Shown here: positions 8,778 through 17,283 of the stretch, one piece after another | Position numbering within the stretch: the first letter of the stretch is position 1 | Layout of the letters: each line of letters begins with the position of its first letter | Source of the DNA: Flavobacterium gelidilacus DSM 15343 | Lineage (GTDB): Bacteria; Bacteroidota; Bacteroidia; Flavobacteriales; Flavobacteriaceae | Assembly: GCF_000422685.1 (NCBI RefSeq) | Contig: NZ_AUGN01000004.1 | Location: 1 to 64,000 of the forward strand | DNA: 64,000 nt | Direction: 5' to 3' | The notes under the pieces: generated by a model | The model's database searches: none | What the model was told of the DNA's origin: nothing | The model's input: only the letters and a program-made list of their open reading frames with translations | Translations under genes and position numbers: made by a program

Positions 8778-8808
8778 TATTATTGTTAATTCAAAATTAC
8801 TAGTACTT

Positions 8809-9615
8809 ATGAAGCGTTTTTTGATTGTCATTTTGTCGATTTTATTTTTTAGCTGTAATTCATTAAAAGATAAAGGTATTATGTCTAATAATTCAGAAAA
8901 AATTAGTGTTTTAAATTTTGGTTCAGCACATTTAACCCATACTTCTGATGCAAATACAGCTGTTAGAGATTTAAAAGATTTACAAGTAAAAGAAGATATT
9001 AATAAAATTGTAAAATTTTTAGTTGCATACAAGCCTACAGTAATTTGTATTGAAATGCAGCCCGACAATAATTCTTTTGTAAATGAAGTTTTTCAAAAAT
9101 ATATAATAGATCAATCCAATCGGTTGAATTACTCAGAAGAATTAAATGCTATTGCTTTTGAAACAGCTAGATTAAGTGATGTGAAATACATTTATGGGAT
9201 AGATGACCAAATGGGTTTTGATTATCCTAGTTTAATTGATTTAGCAAACAGAAATGCATCTGATAGTTTATTTGTGGTGAATCAAATGAATTCCTATAAA
9301 GAGGTAAATAACCTGCCTTTATTGGAACAATTCTATAAAATAAATACGAAAGAATATAAAATGGAAACGTTTAATTTTTATAATTTTTTAGCAACAATGC
9401 ATACCAATGAAAAATATGAAGGTGCTGATATTATTACTGATTTTTATAAACGAAACCTAAGAATGTATTCTAATTTTTGTGATATTCCATTGACTAAAAA
9501 CGATAGAGTCTTAATTATTTTGGGAGCTACTCATACAGCTTATTTCGATGTTTTTTTAGAAAATAATCCAAAATATAAAGTAGAAAACACTTTGGATCAT
9601 TTATCTAAGAACTAA
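8809..9615 (+). CDS. DUF5694 lipoprotein (TraB/ChaN-like fold)
   Basis: About 268 residues with a lipoprotein signal (ILFFSCNS). FGSAHLTH near the start and LIILGATHTAYFDVF near the end resemble the paired GxxH motifs of the TraB/EreA/ChaN superfamily, and DUF5694 is the nearest family I recognise. The frame opens 14 codons earlier, inside the NDH-2 gene, but the ATG at 8809 gives the proper signal peptide. It is the second protein of this superfamily within 4 kb, after the TraB/GumN gene. The function is unknown, possibly an esterase or peptidase. Its 3' end overlaps the convergent DUF3810 gene by 11 bp. Confidence 0.7.
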   Translation: MKRFLIVILSILFFSCNSLKDKGIMSNNSEKISVLNFGSAHLTHTSDANTAVRDLKDLQVKEDINKIVKFLVAYKPTVICIEMQPDNNSFVNEVFQKYIIDQSNRLNYSEELNAIAFETARLSDVKYIYGIDDQMGFDYPSLIDLANRNASDSLFVVNQMNSYKEVNNLPLLEQFYKINTKEYKMETFNFYNFLATMHTNEKYEGADIITDFYKRNLRMYSNFCDIPLTKNDRVLIILGATHTAYFDVFLENNPKYKVENTLDHLSKN

Positions 9616-10663
9616 TTTTCTCATAACCAATCAACAACCCAATAAACTTACTGTAACTTTCTAAACCATCTTTTTGTTGGTTCGCTTTTAGGAAATTATC
9701 GTAGAAGTATTCAAAGAAATTATTGATTGGAGTTTCATATTCTTTCCAAAAGACTTCATTTTCGTTGAAGTTTTTCAAAACACCTTTGTTTAATTTTTCT
9801 AGATATATTTTACTTTTTCCTTCTTCGATTTCTTCTAAGTTTCTAAGACAATATCTAATTGCAGTTGTGTATGCAGCATATTGAAAATAATCATCTGAAT
9901 TATTTATAGCAGCCAAATAACCAATAAAATTACATTCACTTTCAGAACCAATTCCCGTTTGATGTGCCATTTCGTGACAAGTAGTAAAAGGTGTTGAATA
10001 CTTTGGTTTCAAATAATTGACTTGAGCTTCATTAGTAAATGGATTCAAATAACCACCAAAGCCCATATAACTCAAAGGCATACTAAATAAGGATTGTTTA
10101 ATACTTTTGGTATGATAATCAAATTCTTTTAAATCTTTTGGTAACTTGTGATAACCATTTTGAGCCATTTCAAAAATCTCTTTTTCAGTGTAGGGATTTA
10201 TTACAGCAACTGAATCATTTGATGTTATTCTTAATTGTAATTGATTTGATTTTTCAATCATTTTTTTAGTCAACTTTTCTAAATCAGCTAATGCATATTC
10301 TTTATTGATTTTCAATTTTTCATGTATCGGAATTCGATAATAATTCATTCCCCATAAAAAATGAAAGAAGAAATAAAATATAGACAGAATGCTTAGAATC
10401 CTAAGTCCATTTGCTTTCCAATTTTTGAAAAACCCTTTTCTGTTTTTTAAAATCCATTTGATTAATAAGAAAATTAAAACGCCATAAATCACATCTCCAA
10501 AAGAAAAAGAAAGCGAACCAAAAATAAGTCTCAAACCTTTTGAAAGAATAGGGTAGAGGCCATTACTATAATAGTTTTCTATACTTTTAGGAACGAAAGC
10601 TAAAGTTTTTACAAGGATGATTTGGACAATTAATAGTATAGGTAAAATGTATTTTCTTTGCAC
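9605..10663 (-). CDS. DUF3810 zinc-metalloprotease-like membrane protein
   Basis: A 352-residue protein with three N-terminal membrane helices (about 5-22, 50-68, 85-105) and an HExxH motif, HEMAH, within TTCHEMAHQTG. A nearby GSESE could supply a third ligand. This is the DUF3810 family, presumed membrane-anchored metallopeptidases of unknown substrate. The start codon is GTG. An in-frame TAA lies four codons upstream and no ATG fits, so GTG is the only reasonable start. It is divergent from pepD, with 98 bp between starts, and its stop overlaps the end of the DUF5694 gene. Confidence 0.8.
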   Translation of the reverse strand: MQRKYILPILLIVQIILVKTLAFVPKSIENYYSNGLYPILSKGLRLIFGSLSFSFGDVIYGVLIFLLIKWILKNRKGFFKNWKANGLRILSILSIFYFFFHFLWGMNYYRIPIHEKLKINKEYALADLEKLTKKMIEKSNQLQLRITSNDSVAVINPYTEKEIFEMAQNGYHKLPKDLKEFDYHTKSIKQSLFSMPLSYMGFGGYLNPFTNEAQVNYLKPKYSTPFTTCHEMAHQTGIGSESECNFIGYLAAINNSDDYFQYAAYTTAIRYCLRNLEEIEEGKSKIYLEKLNKGVLKNFNENEVFWKEYETPINNFFEYFYDNFLKANQQKDGLESYSKFIGLLIGYEKISS

Positions 10664-10723
10664 AGTATTGATTTAAAAACGTAAATATAACTACAAATCA
10701 ATTCCTAAAGAAATTAAACTTTG

Positions 10724-10731
10724 TAACTTTG
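10724..10731 (+). promoter_or_regulatory. -7 box for pepD
   Basis: TAACTTTG, followed by CAC, is an exact TAnnTTTG match 30 nt before the ATG at 10762. Confidence 0.6.
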
Positions 10732-10761
10732 CACTTTGAAACTTACAAAAACATAAATATA

Positions 10762-12228
10762 ATGAGCCAAGAAGTAAGAAACCTTGAACCTAAAGAGCTT
10801 TGGAACAAATTTGCAGATTTAAATGCAGTGCCTAGACCTTCTAAAAAAGAAGAAAGAGTCATTGCTTTTATGATGGATTTCGGAAAAAAATTAGGATTCG
10901 AAGTAGTAAAAGATGAAGTTGGAAATGTAATCATCAAAAAACCAGCTTCAGTAGGAATGGAAAATAGAAAAACCGTCGTAATGCAATCGCATTTAGATAT
11001 GGTGCATCAAAAAAATAACGATACTAATTTTGATTTCGACACACAAGGGATTGAAATGTATGTTGATGGGGATTGGGTTCGTGCAAACGGAACAACACTT
11101 GGAGCAGACAATGGGTTAGGAGTTGCTACGATTATGGCAGTTTTGGAAAGTAAAACTATCAAACATCCAGCGATTGAAGCTTTGTTCACAATTGATGAAG
11201 AAACCGGAATGACTGGTGCAATGGGTTTACAAGGTGGAATGTTAGAAGGAGAAATTCTTTTAAATTTAGACACTGAAGAAGATGACGAAATTGACATAGG
11301 TTGTGCTGGTGGAGTAGATGTTACTGCAACGGCTGAATATGACGAAGAAGAAACTCCAGAAAACGCTGTAGGTTATACTATTACTGTAAAAGGTTTAAGT
11401 GGTGGACATTCAGGAATGGATATTCATAAAGGATTAGGAAATGCTAACAAAATCATGAATCGTCTTTTATTTGATGGTTTTGATGATTTTGGATTACAAA
11501 TTGCTTCTATAAAAGGAGGAAGTTTACGTAACGCAATTCCAAGAGAAAGTGTTGCACAAGTTGTAATTGCAGATGTTTATGATGAAGCTTTCGTATTTGA
11601 CATGCAAGATATCATCAATGACATTAAAACTGAATTAAAAACAACGGAACCAAATTTAGAGGTAGTAATCGAGAAATCAGAAATTACTCCAGCTAAAGTT
11701 ATGCCACCAATGGCTCAATACTTTTTAGTTCGTGCGTTGTACACAGCTCACAATGGAGTTTATAGAATGAGTGCTGATTTTGCTGATTTAGTTGAAACTT
11801 CAAACAACATTGCTAAAGTAATTGTTGGTGAAGGAAAATTATCTGTACAATGTTTAACACGTTCTTCTGTAGAAACTGCCAAATTTGATTTAGCGAATTC
11901 ATTACGTTCAGCCTTTGAATTAATGGGTTGTGAAGTTGAATTTTCTGGAAGTTATCCAGGTTGGACACCAAACGCAAATTCTGAAATATTAGATGTTTTG
12001 AGTTCAATTTATGAAAAACAAAACGGTAAGAAAGCAGATGTTGTAGCTTGTCACGCTGGATTAGAATGTGGAATTTTAGGAACAAATTATCCAGATATGG
12101 ATATGATTTCTTTTGGACCAACAATCAAAGGAGCACATAGTCCAGATGAAAGAGCTAGTATTTCTTCTGCTCAAAAGTATTGGAAATTTGTATTGGAAGT
12201 TTTGGAGAATATTCCAGTTAAAAACTAA
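10762..12228 (+). CDS. pepD: cytosolic nonspecific dipeptidase / aminoacyl-histidine dipeptidase
   Basis: A 488-residue M20-family zinc dipeptidase that hydrolyses cytoplasmic dipeptides such as Xaa-His. Motifs in order: HLDMVHQKN (first metal His and Asp), GTTLGADNGLG (bridging Asp), DEETGMTGA (catalytic Glu and metal Glu), GLSGGHSGMD (dimerisation lid), and a late FGPTIKGAHSPDE carrying the last metal His. The in-frame TTG upstream overlaps the -7 promoter box, so the ATG at 10762 is the start. A strong bidirectional terminator follows. Confidence 0.95.
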   Translation: MSQEVRNLEPKELWNKFADLNAVPRPSKKEERVIAFMMDFGKKLGFEVVKDEVGNVIIKKPASVGMENRKTVVMQSHLDMVHQKNNDTNFDFDTQGIEMYVDGDWVRANGTTLGADNGLGVATIMAVLESKTIKHPAIEALFTIDEETGMTGAMGLQGGMLEGEILLNLDTEEDDEIDIGCAGGVDVTATAEYDEEETPENAVGYTITVKGLSGGHSGMDIHKGLGNANKIMNRLLFDGFDDFGLQIASIKGGSLRNAIPRESVAQVVIADVYDEAFVFDMQDIINDIKTELKTTEPNLEVVIEKSEITPAKVMPPMAQYFLVRALYTAHNGVYRMSADFADLVETSNNIAKVIVGEGKLSVQCLTRSSVETAKFDLANSLRSAFELMGCEVEFSGSYPGWTPNANSEILDVLSSIYEKQNGKKADVVACHAGLECGILGTNYPDMDMISFGPTIKGAHSPDERASISSAQKYWKFVLEVLENIPVKN

Positions 12229-12247
12229 AATAAATAATATAGAAATT

Positions 12248-12285
12248 AAAAAGCCTCATTTTTGAAATGAGGCTTTTTAATTTTT
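12248..12285. terminator. bidirectional terminator after pepD
   Basis: AAAAAGCCTCATTT (12248-12261) pairs with AAATGAGGCTTTTT (12265-12278), with T-rich flanks on both strands. It serves pepD and the convergent 12287-12745 gene. Confidence 0.92.
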
Positions 12286-12286
12286 T

Positions 12287-12745
12287 TTAGTTTATCATTT
12301 CTAAAATTTCGTTTTTTGGATTGTTATCATTGTAAGCAAATAACTTGGAACAATCCATTATATTAGGAACATTATCAAACTTGCAAAGCAATTCTACAAC
12401 ACCACATAAACCAAGGAATAAGGTGTTCTTACTGATGTTCTTTTTAGCATTTTTGAGGTGTTTTAAAGGCAGCTTATACCCACATTTTGATAAAAATTCC
12501 ATCTCAATTTGTAATAATTCTATAGGAGAATAACCATTGAATTTTTTTCCAAAATTTTGATTTATTAAACCAACATAATTAAGTTTTACAGCACCATGAC
12601 AATCTGATAAATGTTTCCAAAAGTCTTTATTATCTAGTATGTTTCCAACGGCACATTCTGTACATGATTCTGGGTTTAAGGTGTCATTGTGAAAAGCGTT
12701 GTATAATTTTTTTATAGCCTGATTAAATCTTTTTGAAGTTTCCAT
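12287..12745 (-). CDS. conserved flavobacterial cysteine-containing protein
   Basis: A 152-residue soluble protein of unknown function. It has paired cysteines near the start (ESCTECAVGN) and scattered cysteines later (SDCHGAV, KCGYKL, GLCGVVELLCKF). Similar proteins in databases are often labelled Na+-translocating NADH-quinone reductase subunit F. Nothing here supports that: there is no FAD, NADH or 2Fe-2S ferredoxin motif and the length is far too short. The cysteine pattern could bind metal. It stands alone between two terminated units. Confidence 0.55.
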   Translation of the reverse strand: METSKRFNQAIKKLYNAFHNDTLNPESCTECAVGNILDNKDFWKHLSDCHGAVKLNYVGLINQNFGKKFNGYSPIELLQIEMEFLSKCGYKLPLKHLKNAKKNISKNTLFLGLCGVVELLCKFDNVPNIMDCSKLFAYNDNNPKNEILEMIN

Positions 12746-12865
12746 AATTCAAAATTTAAAATTACTTAATAAAGTTACTAAAATTTTGTAAATGAAAGCT
12801 TTAACAAATCATAAAAAATATTTAGAAATATATTTAATTTTTGAATTGAATAAGATTTAGAAATA

Positions 12866-13276
12866 TTATTCACTATTCCTAGATCTCATTAATCTAATAA
12901 AAACAAATGAAAAAAAGATAAAAAAGAGCCAATCATTAGCTCCATAAATAGCGTAAAATACTCCAGCCATTAAATCCTTTTCAAAGACAGCTGATAGATT
13001 GTTCTTAAGTAACCAATTTATCCAAATATAACCATAAATAAATTTTTCAACAGCAAAAATTGCGATTAGCCATTTAACGTTTTTAAAAACTTTAGCAACT
13101 GATATGTAAGCTAAGCCCCAAATAAAAATCATTAATAATCCGAAATTTGACATAACATCAGGATCAAATTCAGGAATTGTAGTATTTGTAAATAACCTTG
13201 AAAAAAGAAGGACTGAACTATTCATTAATCCTGCAATAATAAATCCTTTTGAAATTGTTTTGTCTTTTAAAGTCAT
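12866..13276 (-). CDS. small membrane protein, four TM segments
   Basis: A 136-residue integral membrane protein with four predicted helices (about 8-25, 42-62, 68-85, 105-130). I recognise no family motif and cannot state a function. It follows the esterase gene by 16 bp on the same strand and is probably co-transcribed with it from the tandem-repeat promoter near 14.2 kb. Confidence 0.55.
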   Translation of the reverse strand: MTLKDKTISKGFIIAGLMNSSVLLFSRLFTNTTIPEFDPDVMSNFGLLMIFIWGLAYISVAKVFKNVKWLIAIFAVEKFIYGYIWINWLLKNNLSAVFEKDLMAGVFYAIYGANDWLFFIFFSFVFIRLMRSRNSE

Positions 13277-13292
13277 ATTACAGATTTTTAAA

Positions 13293-14123
13293 TTAAGATT
13301 TATTTTTCATGAATTCTAGTATTTCTTTATAACGTTTGCTCCACGGAATTATATATTGAATTACCATTGGAGCATGTTTTTTATTTAAAATAATAGGTTT
13401 AACATTAGGTTGATATTTGTTTAATTCGTTGATGAATCTCGAATTTCCAATTTTTATAGATTCATAGGTTTTACTTCCTAAATAAATCATCATTTTTGGC
13501 GTATTTTCGTCTACAAAATAAATAGGAGAAGCATCTTTCCATTCTTTAGGATTATTACTCCAAGTTGCTAAATAATCATTTTTGTTTGTAGGTGAATTTT
13601 CTTCTAAATAATGTTTCATATCTAATCCAGCTGCATCGTTTAGAATTATTCCTTTGATGATGTTTTTATCTTCTAAATACTTTGGATTAGTTCCAATTAA
13701 AGCAATTAAATGTCCACCAGCAGAATGTCCTGTCAAAAATATCTCATTAGGATTGCCTTTATAGTCACTGATATGTTCTTTTGTCCAAGTCACTGCTTTT
13801 GCAATTTCTTTTGCCATATCATCATAATTTGCTTTTGGACTTAAAGTGTAACCTGCAATAACAGTTGTAATTCCTTTCTTAGCGAAATTTCTACCAATAA
13901 AGTTGTATGTTTTTTTATCACCAGAATTCCAATTTCCACCATGAACAAAAATGACAACTTGATTATTAGTGTACTTTGAGCTGCTTGGTGTAAAGATGTT
14001 TAAAGTAGGTTGTTCCGTCTTTTCATCCGTTTCATTTAGATAATTAACATTTTTATATTTTTTTGAAGCACAACTTGTAAATAATAGTAACGTAATGATT
14101 AATAGTATACTTGAATTTTTCAT
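13293..14123 (-). CDS. alpha/beta-hydrolase (esterase/lipase) lipoprotein
   Basis: A 276-residue secreted esterase of the BD-FAE/HSL-like group. A lipoprotein signal (TLLLFTSCASKK) is followed by the oxyanion motif HGGNW and the nucleophile elbow GHSAGGH. An acid residue and a final histidine (near KKHAPM) complete a plausible triad. It probably hydrolyses acyl esters in the periplasm or at the outer membrane. The upstream region carries the tandem direct-repeat promoter shared with dps and other stress genes, so it may belong to the same regulon. Confidence 0.82.
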   Translation of the reverse strand: MKNSSILLIITLLLFTSCASKKYKNVNYLNETDEKTEQPTLNIFTPSSSKYTNNQVVIFVHGGNWNSGDKKTYNFIGRNFAKKGITTVIAGYTLSPKANYDDMAKEIAKAVTWTKEHISDYKGNPNEIFLTGHSAGGHLIALIGTNPKYLEDKNIIKGIILNDAAGLDMKHYLEENSPTNKNDYLATWSNNPKEWKDASPIYFVDENTPKMMIYLGSKTYESIKIGNSRFINELNKYQPNVKPIILNKKHAPMVIQYIIPWSKRYKEILEFMKNKS

Positions 14124-14144
14124 TTTTGATTTCTAATTTTTTTA

Positions 14145-14204
14145 TAAAATTAAAACTTTATTAATCAATTTATTTATATGTTTTTTATCGAATGTTATAG
14201 AATT
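14145..14204 (-). promoter_or_regulatory. tandem-repeat stress promoter of the esterase gene
   Basis: Read on the minus strand, the distal site is ATTCTATAA (14195-14203), the proximal site AACATATAA (14174-14182) is 21 bp away, and the -7-like TAATTTTA (14145-14152) follows after 21 bp. The proximal site is the weakest match of the set. Confidence 0.55.
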
Positions 14205-14213
14205 ATATGAATT

Positions 14214-14251
14214 AAAAAAAAGGTTTATAAATAAACTATAAACCTTTTTTT
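14214..14251. terminator. bidirectional terminator-like hairpin
   Basis: AAAGGTTTATA and TATAAACCTTT form the stem with a 7-nt loop, and A- and T-runs lie on either side. It can end the HAD operon (minus strand) ahead of the esterase promoter. Confidence 0.85.
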
Positions 14252-14352
14252 AATATTAAATTATTTTTTGATAGTCAAATTTGAGTAATATAAAGATACC
14301 TTTTTTACGATTTAGAGTTTCAGGATCTAATTTAAATTTACCCCTCTTTTTT

Positions 14353-15147
14353 TTAGTAGTTAACTAAAATAGCTGCGATTTTATTTAAATCAGATTCATT
14401 GATTTCAGTTTTTGGCGCTAATGGAAAAATTTGTTGTCCTGGTCTGCTTACAAAAGCAGCTCTCCAACCTCCCCATAGTGCTCCAGCAACATCCCAGCCA
14501 TGTGCTGCAATTAGCATACATTCTTCGGGTTTTACATCCATTTTTCGGGCTGCCCAATCATAAGTATCTCTAAATGGTTTGAATTTTCCAACATCTTCGA
14601 CACTTAATCTTTCTTCAAAATATTCGGTTAAACCTGCACTTTCAAATTGTTTCTTAACACCTTCGTTTGAAGAGTTTGTAAATGATACAAGTTTATAACC
14701 GTCTTTTTTTAATTGAGCTAAAGCATTTTTAACTTCTGGATGTGCTGGTAAACCTCTTAATGATTCAATTATGGTTTTTCGAGCTTCGGTTTCAGAAATT
14801 TGTATATTATTATTGGCTGCTACCATTTGTAATGCAGCTGCGCCTATGTTTCCAAAATGCTCATATTGTCCACTTGCTGAGGTGACTAATGAATATTGTA
14901 ACATTGTTGTAAACCATAATGATAATAAATCCTCTCTGCCATTTAATGCTTTACCTACTTGTTGCTTCATTTGAGTAAGATCTAAAAGTGTTTCGTTTAC
15001 ATCAAAAAATAAAACTTTTGGTCTAACTTTTTTTATACTTTTAATCTCATTCTCTTGAGTGTTTCCAAGAGCTATGTTTGGCATTATTAATCCTGTTGTT
15101 CCCATAATTCCAATATTTTTAATGAAATTTCTTCTGTTATTCTTCAT
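14353..15147 (-). CDS. exported haloacid dehalogenase type II (HAD family)
   Basis: A 264-residue HAD-superfamily enzyme resembling (S)-2-haloacid dehalogenase. The nucleophile is D49 in FFDVNETLLDL, motif II is SFTNSS, and motif III/IV lies in KFKPFRDTY and AAHGWDVAGA. Unusually it starts with a Tat-like signal (NRRNFIKN, twin Arg at 5-6, then a hydrophobic stretch to about residue 28), so it is probably exported folded. Most relatives are cytosolic. It is the last gene of the TetR-controlled redox cluster, 5 bp after the frameshifted peroxiredoxin. The natural substrate is uncertain. Confidence 0.82.
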   Translation of the reverse strand: MKNNRRNFIKNIGIMGTTGLIMPNIALGNTQENEIKSIKKVRPKVLFFDVNETLLDLTQMKQQVGKALNGREDLLSLWFTTMLQYSLVTSASGQYEHFGNIGAAALQMVAANNNIQISETEARKTIIESLRGLPAHPEVKNALAQLKKDGYKLVSFTNSSNEGVKKQFESAGLTEYFEERLSVEDVGKFKPFRDTYDWAARKMDVKPEECMLIAAHGWDVAGALWGGWRAAFVSRPGQQIFPLAPKTEINESDLNKIAAILVNY

Positions 15148-15152
15148 TACTA

Positions 15153-15931
15153 TTATTTTAGCTTTTCAACAGCTTTGATAACTTCGTTAGGTTCAGCTCT
15201 TTTTCTATAATCCTCATCTAAAAAGGCATATTGAATTATTCCGTTTTTGTCAATTACATAAGTGGCTGCTAATGGTAATTCGTTATCTTTATTTCCGTTA
15301 TATTCACTTAAACCAAAAGCTTCTTCGTAAATCGATGCTACACCTTTTGTTAGTGTAAATACAACTCCATATTCTTTTCCTATTTTATTGTCTAAATCAC
15401 TTAAGCAGTAAATTCTAATTTGTTTTTTTCTGTTGTACTTAAAGATTTATCGGGTTTTTCTGGAGTTAATGCAATTAAAGTAGCTCCAGCATTTTTAAAT
15501 TCAGGTAATTTTTCTTGTAAAAAATTTAATGTAATGTTGCAATATGGACACCAACCACCTCTATACCATGTTAGAATTACTGGACCATTTTTAAGTTCAT
15601 CATACAAATAAACTGATTTGTTTAATGCATTTTTTAAAGTAAAATTAGGTGCTTTATCACCAACATTTAAAGCTCTCTCAAGTATTCCAGAATTTTTTAC
15701 ATCAGCTAAGCCATCTGCATAAATTTGTTTCTTTTCTTCTGAAGCTTTTTTTTCAAATTCTTCTTTTTTAATATTTAGTAGTGAATCTAAGGGTGAATTA
15801 TTAGTTGTTTCCATTGTAACTTCTTTTTTTGTTTCTTCTTTTGAATCAACATCTTCTGTCTTTTTACTATTGCAGCTTGACAATGCTAAAACTAAAGAAG
15901 CTATTATTAATATATTTTTTTTGAGAATCAT
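15153..15931 (-). pseudogene. peroxiredoxin-like lipoprotein gene, frameshifted
   Basis: The first 176 codons (15401-15931) encode a lipoprotein signal (ALSSCNSK, C20), a charged linker, and an AhpC/TSA-like thioredoxin fold with RGGWCPYC (C128, C131). Reading then hits TAA at 15401-15403. A -1 shift there restores 83 further codons (TTA at 15402-15404 down to the stop at 15153), giving LSDLDNKIGKEYG and later AATYVIDKNGIIQYAF, the normal C-terminal half of this peroxiredoxin-like family. One base is therefore missing near 15404. There is no slippery heptamer, so a mutation or assembly error is more likely than programmed frameshifting. The full protein would have about 259 residues. Confidence 0.85.
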
Positions 15932-15966
15932 ATTTATTTTTTATTTTAAATCAGAACTTGATATAT

Positions 15967-16605
15967 TTATTTTTGTTCTAAAATTTCAGTTAACACTTGC
16001 TTGTAAACTTCAACAGGTTGCGCTCCATTTAATGCACTAGTTCGATTAAATACTATTGTTGGAACTGAAGAAATTCCTAAGCTTTGCCAATAATTTTCAA
16101 TATTTTGAATTTCATCAAGAGCATTTTTATCATTTAACCTCTTTAAAGCTTCTTCCTTGTTTAGTCCGATTTTTTCAACTTCTTGAAGAAGAATTTCTCT
16201 TTTAGAAACATCTTTTCTTTCACTAAAAAATGCCTCCATAAAACGAATATTTAATTCAGTTTGTTTGTCATTTTCTTTTGCATATTGAAGTAATACATGA
16301 GCTTCTCTAGAATTTACGATGTGCATTCCATCAAAATAATCAAAAGTGAAACCCACTTCTGCACCTAATGACGTAAGTAATTCTTGAGATTTTTTACTTT
16401 GTTCTAAAGTAGAACCATATTTTCTAGTGATGTGTTCTTGAATTTCTTCTCCTTCTGAAGGCATATTTGGATTTAATTCGAAAGGTTGCCACTCAATTTC
16501 TACTTGATCTTGAATTCCCATTTCTTTAATCGCTTTTTCTAAACGTCTAAAACCAATGATGCACCAAGGACACATTACGTCTGATATTATATCTAATTTT
16601 ATCAT
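15967..16605 (-). CDS. DsbA-family oxidoreductase (FrnE-like)
   Basis: A 212-residue thioredoxin-fold protein without a signal peptide. The active site is C12-P-W-C15 in SDVMCPWCIIG, followed by the long helical insert of the FrnE/HCCA-isomerase group. A cis-proline loop lies in the SSVPTIVFN segment. FrnE proteins act as cytosolic disulfide oxidoreductases or isomerases, often linked to oxidative stress. It follows the CMD gene by 60 bp, a gap that holds a strong hairpin, and precedes the peroxiredoxin pseudogene. Confidence 0.88.
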   Translation of the reverse strand: MIKLDIISDVMCPWCIIGFRRLEKAIKEMGIQDQVEIEWQPFELNPNMPSEGEEIQEHITRKYGSTLEQSKKSQELLTSLGAEVGFTFDYFDGMHIVNSREAHVLLQYAKENDKQTELNIRFMEAFFSERKDVSKREILLQEVEKIGLNKEEALKRLNDKNALDEIQNIENYWQSLGISSVPTIVFNRTSALNGAQPVEVYKQVLTEILEQK

Positions 16606-16619
16606 ATTTTTATTTTTAT

Positions 16620-16656
16620 TAAGTCACAATATACGATAATGTCTATTTGTGACTTA
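16620..16656 (-). other. intercistronic hairpin between CMD and DsbA genes
   Basis: TAAGTCACAA (16620-16629) pairs perfectly with TTGTGACTTA (16647-16656) across a 17-nt loop. There is no T-run after it in the direction of transcription, so it is not a standard terminator. It may stabilise or process the transcript, or be an operator. The function is inferred. Confidence 0.6.
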
Positions 16657-16665
16657 GTAATTTTA

Positions 16666-17214
16666 TTATTTAGTCCAAGCAAATTTTTGGAAAGGTGCGT
16701 CTACAGGTGTATTTGCAATATGATTTGTATAATTGCTGATTACTTTTTGTGATAAACCTAAGATAATTTCTAAAACTTGTCTTTCAGTATAACCAGCTGC
16801 ATAAAATGCTTGTAATTCTTCTGAAGATACATGTCCACGATTACGAGTTATGGCTAATGTAAAAGTTCTAAGTGCTTCTAATTTTGGGTTTTCTAGAGGA
16901 GTTTCGTTTCTTAGAGATTCGGTAATGTTTTCATCTACTTTCATCATACCAGCAATAGCTGTGTGAGCTGGTATACAATAATGACATGCGTGCTCAACAT
17001 TGATGGTTTGCCATACTACAGTTAATTCATCTTTATCAAAAGAAGATTCTGTAAATAATTTATGTAAAGTTTGGTACCCTTCTAATATACCTGGAGCACC
17101 AGCTAAAACTCCATGTAAACCAGGAATCATTCCGTTAGTTTTTAAGGATTGTTCTAATAATTCTTTACTTCCTTCTGGTGCAGATTCAATAGTGTGAATT
17201 TTTAATGTTGTCAT
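16666..17214 (-). CDS. carboxymuconolactone decarboxylase family (AhpD-like) protein
   Basis: A 182-residue alpha-helical protein with the AhpD-type redox motif EHACHYCIPAH (C77, C80, H84). AhpD-like proteins act as thiol peroxidases or reduce peroxiredoxins through this CxxC pair. It is the first gene of the cluster after the TetR regulator gene, and a perfect palindrome (17250-17265) sits just before it, so it is likely the main target of repression. Its partners downstream are a DsbA-like protein, a peroxiredoxin and a HAD enzyme. Confidence 0.88.
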   Translation of the reverse strand: MTTLKIHTIESAPEGSKELLEQSLKTNGMIPGLHGVLAGAPGILEGYQTLHKLFTESSFDKDELTVVWQTINVEHACHYCIPAHTAIAGMMKVDENITESLRNETPLENPKLEALRTFTLAITRNRGHVSSEELQAFYAAGYTERQVLEIILGLSQKVISNYTNHIANTPVDAPFQKFAWTK

Positions 17215-17249
17215 AGTTTTAATTTTTAATTTATTTTAATAATTCATAT

Positions 17250-17265
17250 CTAAGCATATGCTTAG
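17250..17265. promoter_or_regulatory. TetR operator 1
   Basis: CTAAGCATATGCTTAG is a perfect 16-bp palindrome between the tetR stop and the CMD start, and nearly matches the site upstream of tetR. The likely ligand is the TetR protein encoded next to it. Confidence 0.75.
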
Positions 17266-17283
17266 TTTAGTGTAAAAAAAAAG

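Noticed and set aside
12287..12745. Label Na+-NQR subunit F for the 152-aa protein
   Set aside because: Nothing in the protein resembles an FAD, NADH or ferredoxin domain, so the database label looks like a propagated error.
15390..15420. Programmed -1 frameshift in the peroxiredoxin gene
   Set aside because: No slippery heptamer or downstream structure is visible, and the family is normally one frame.
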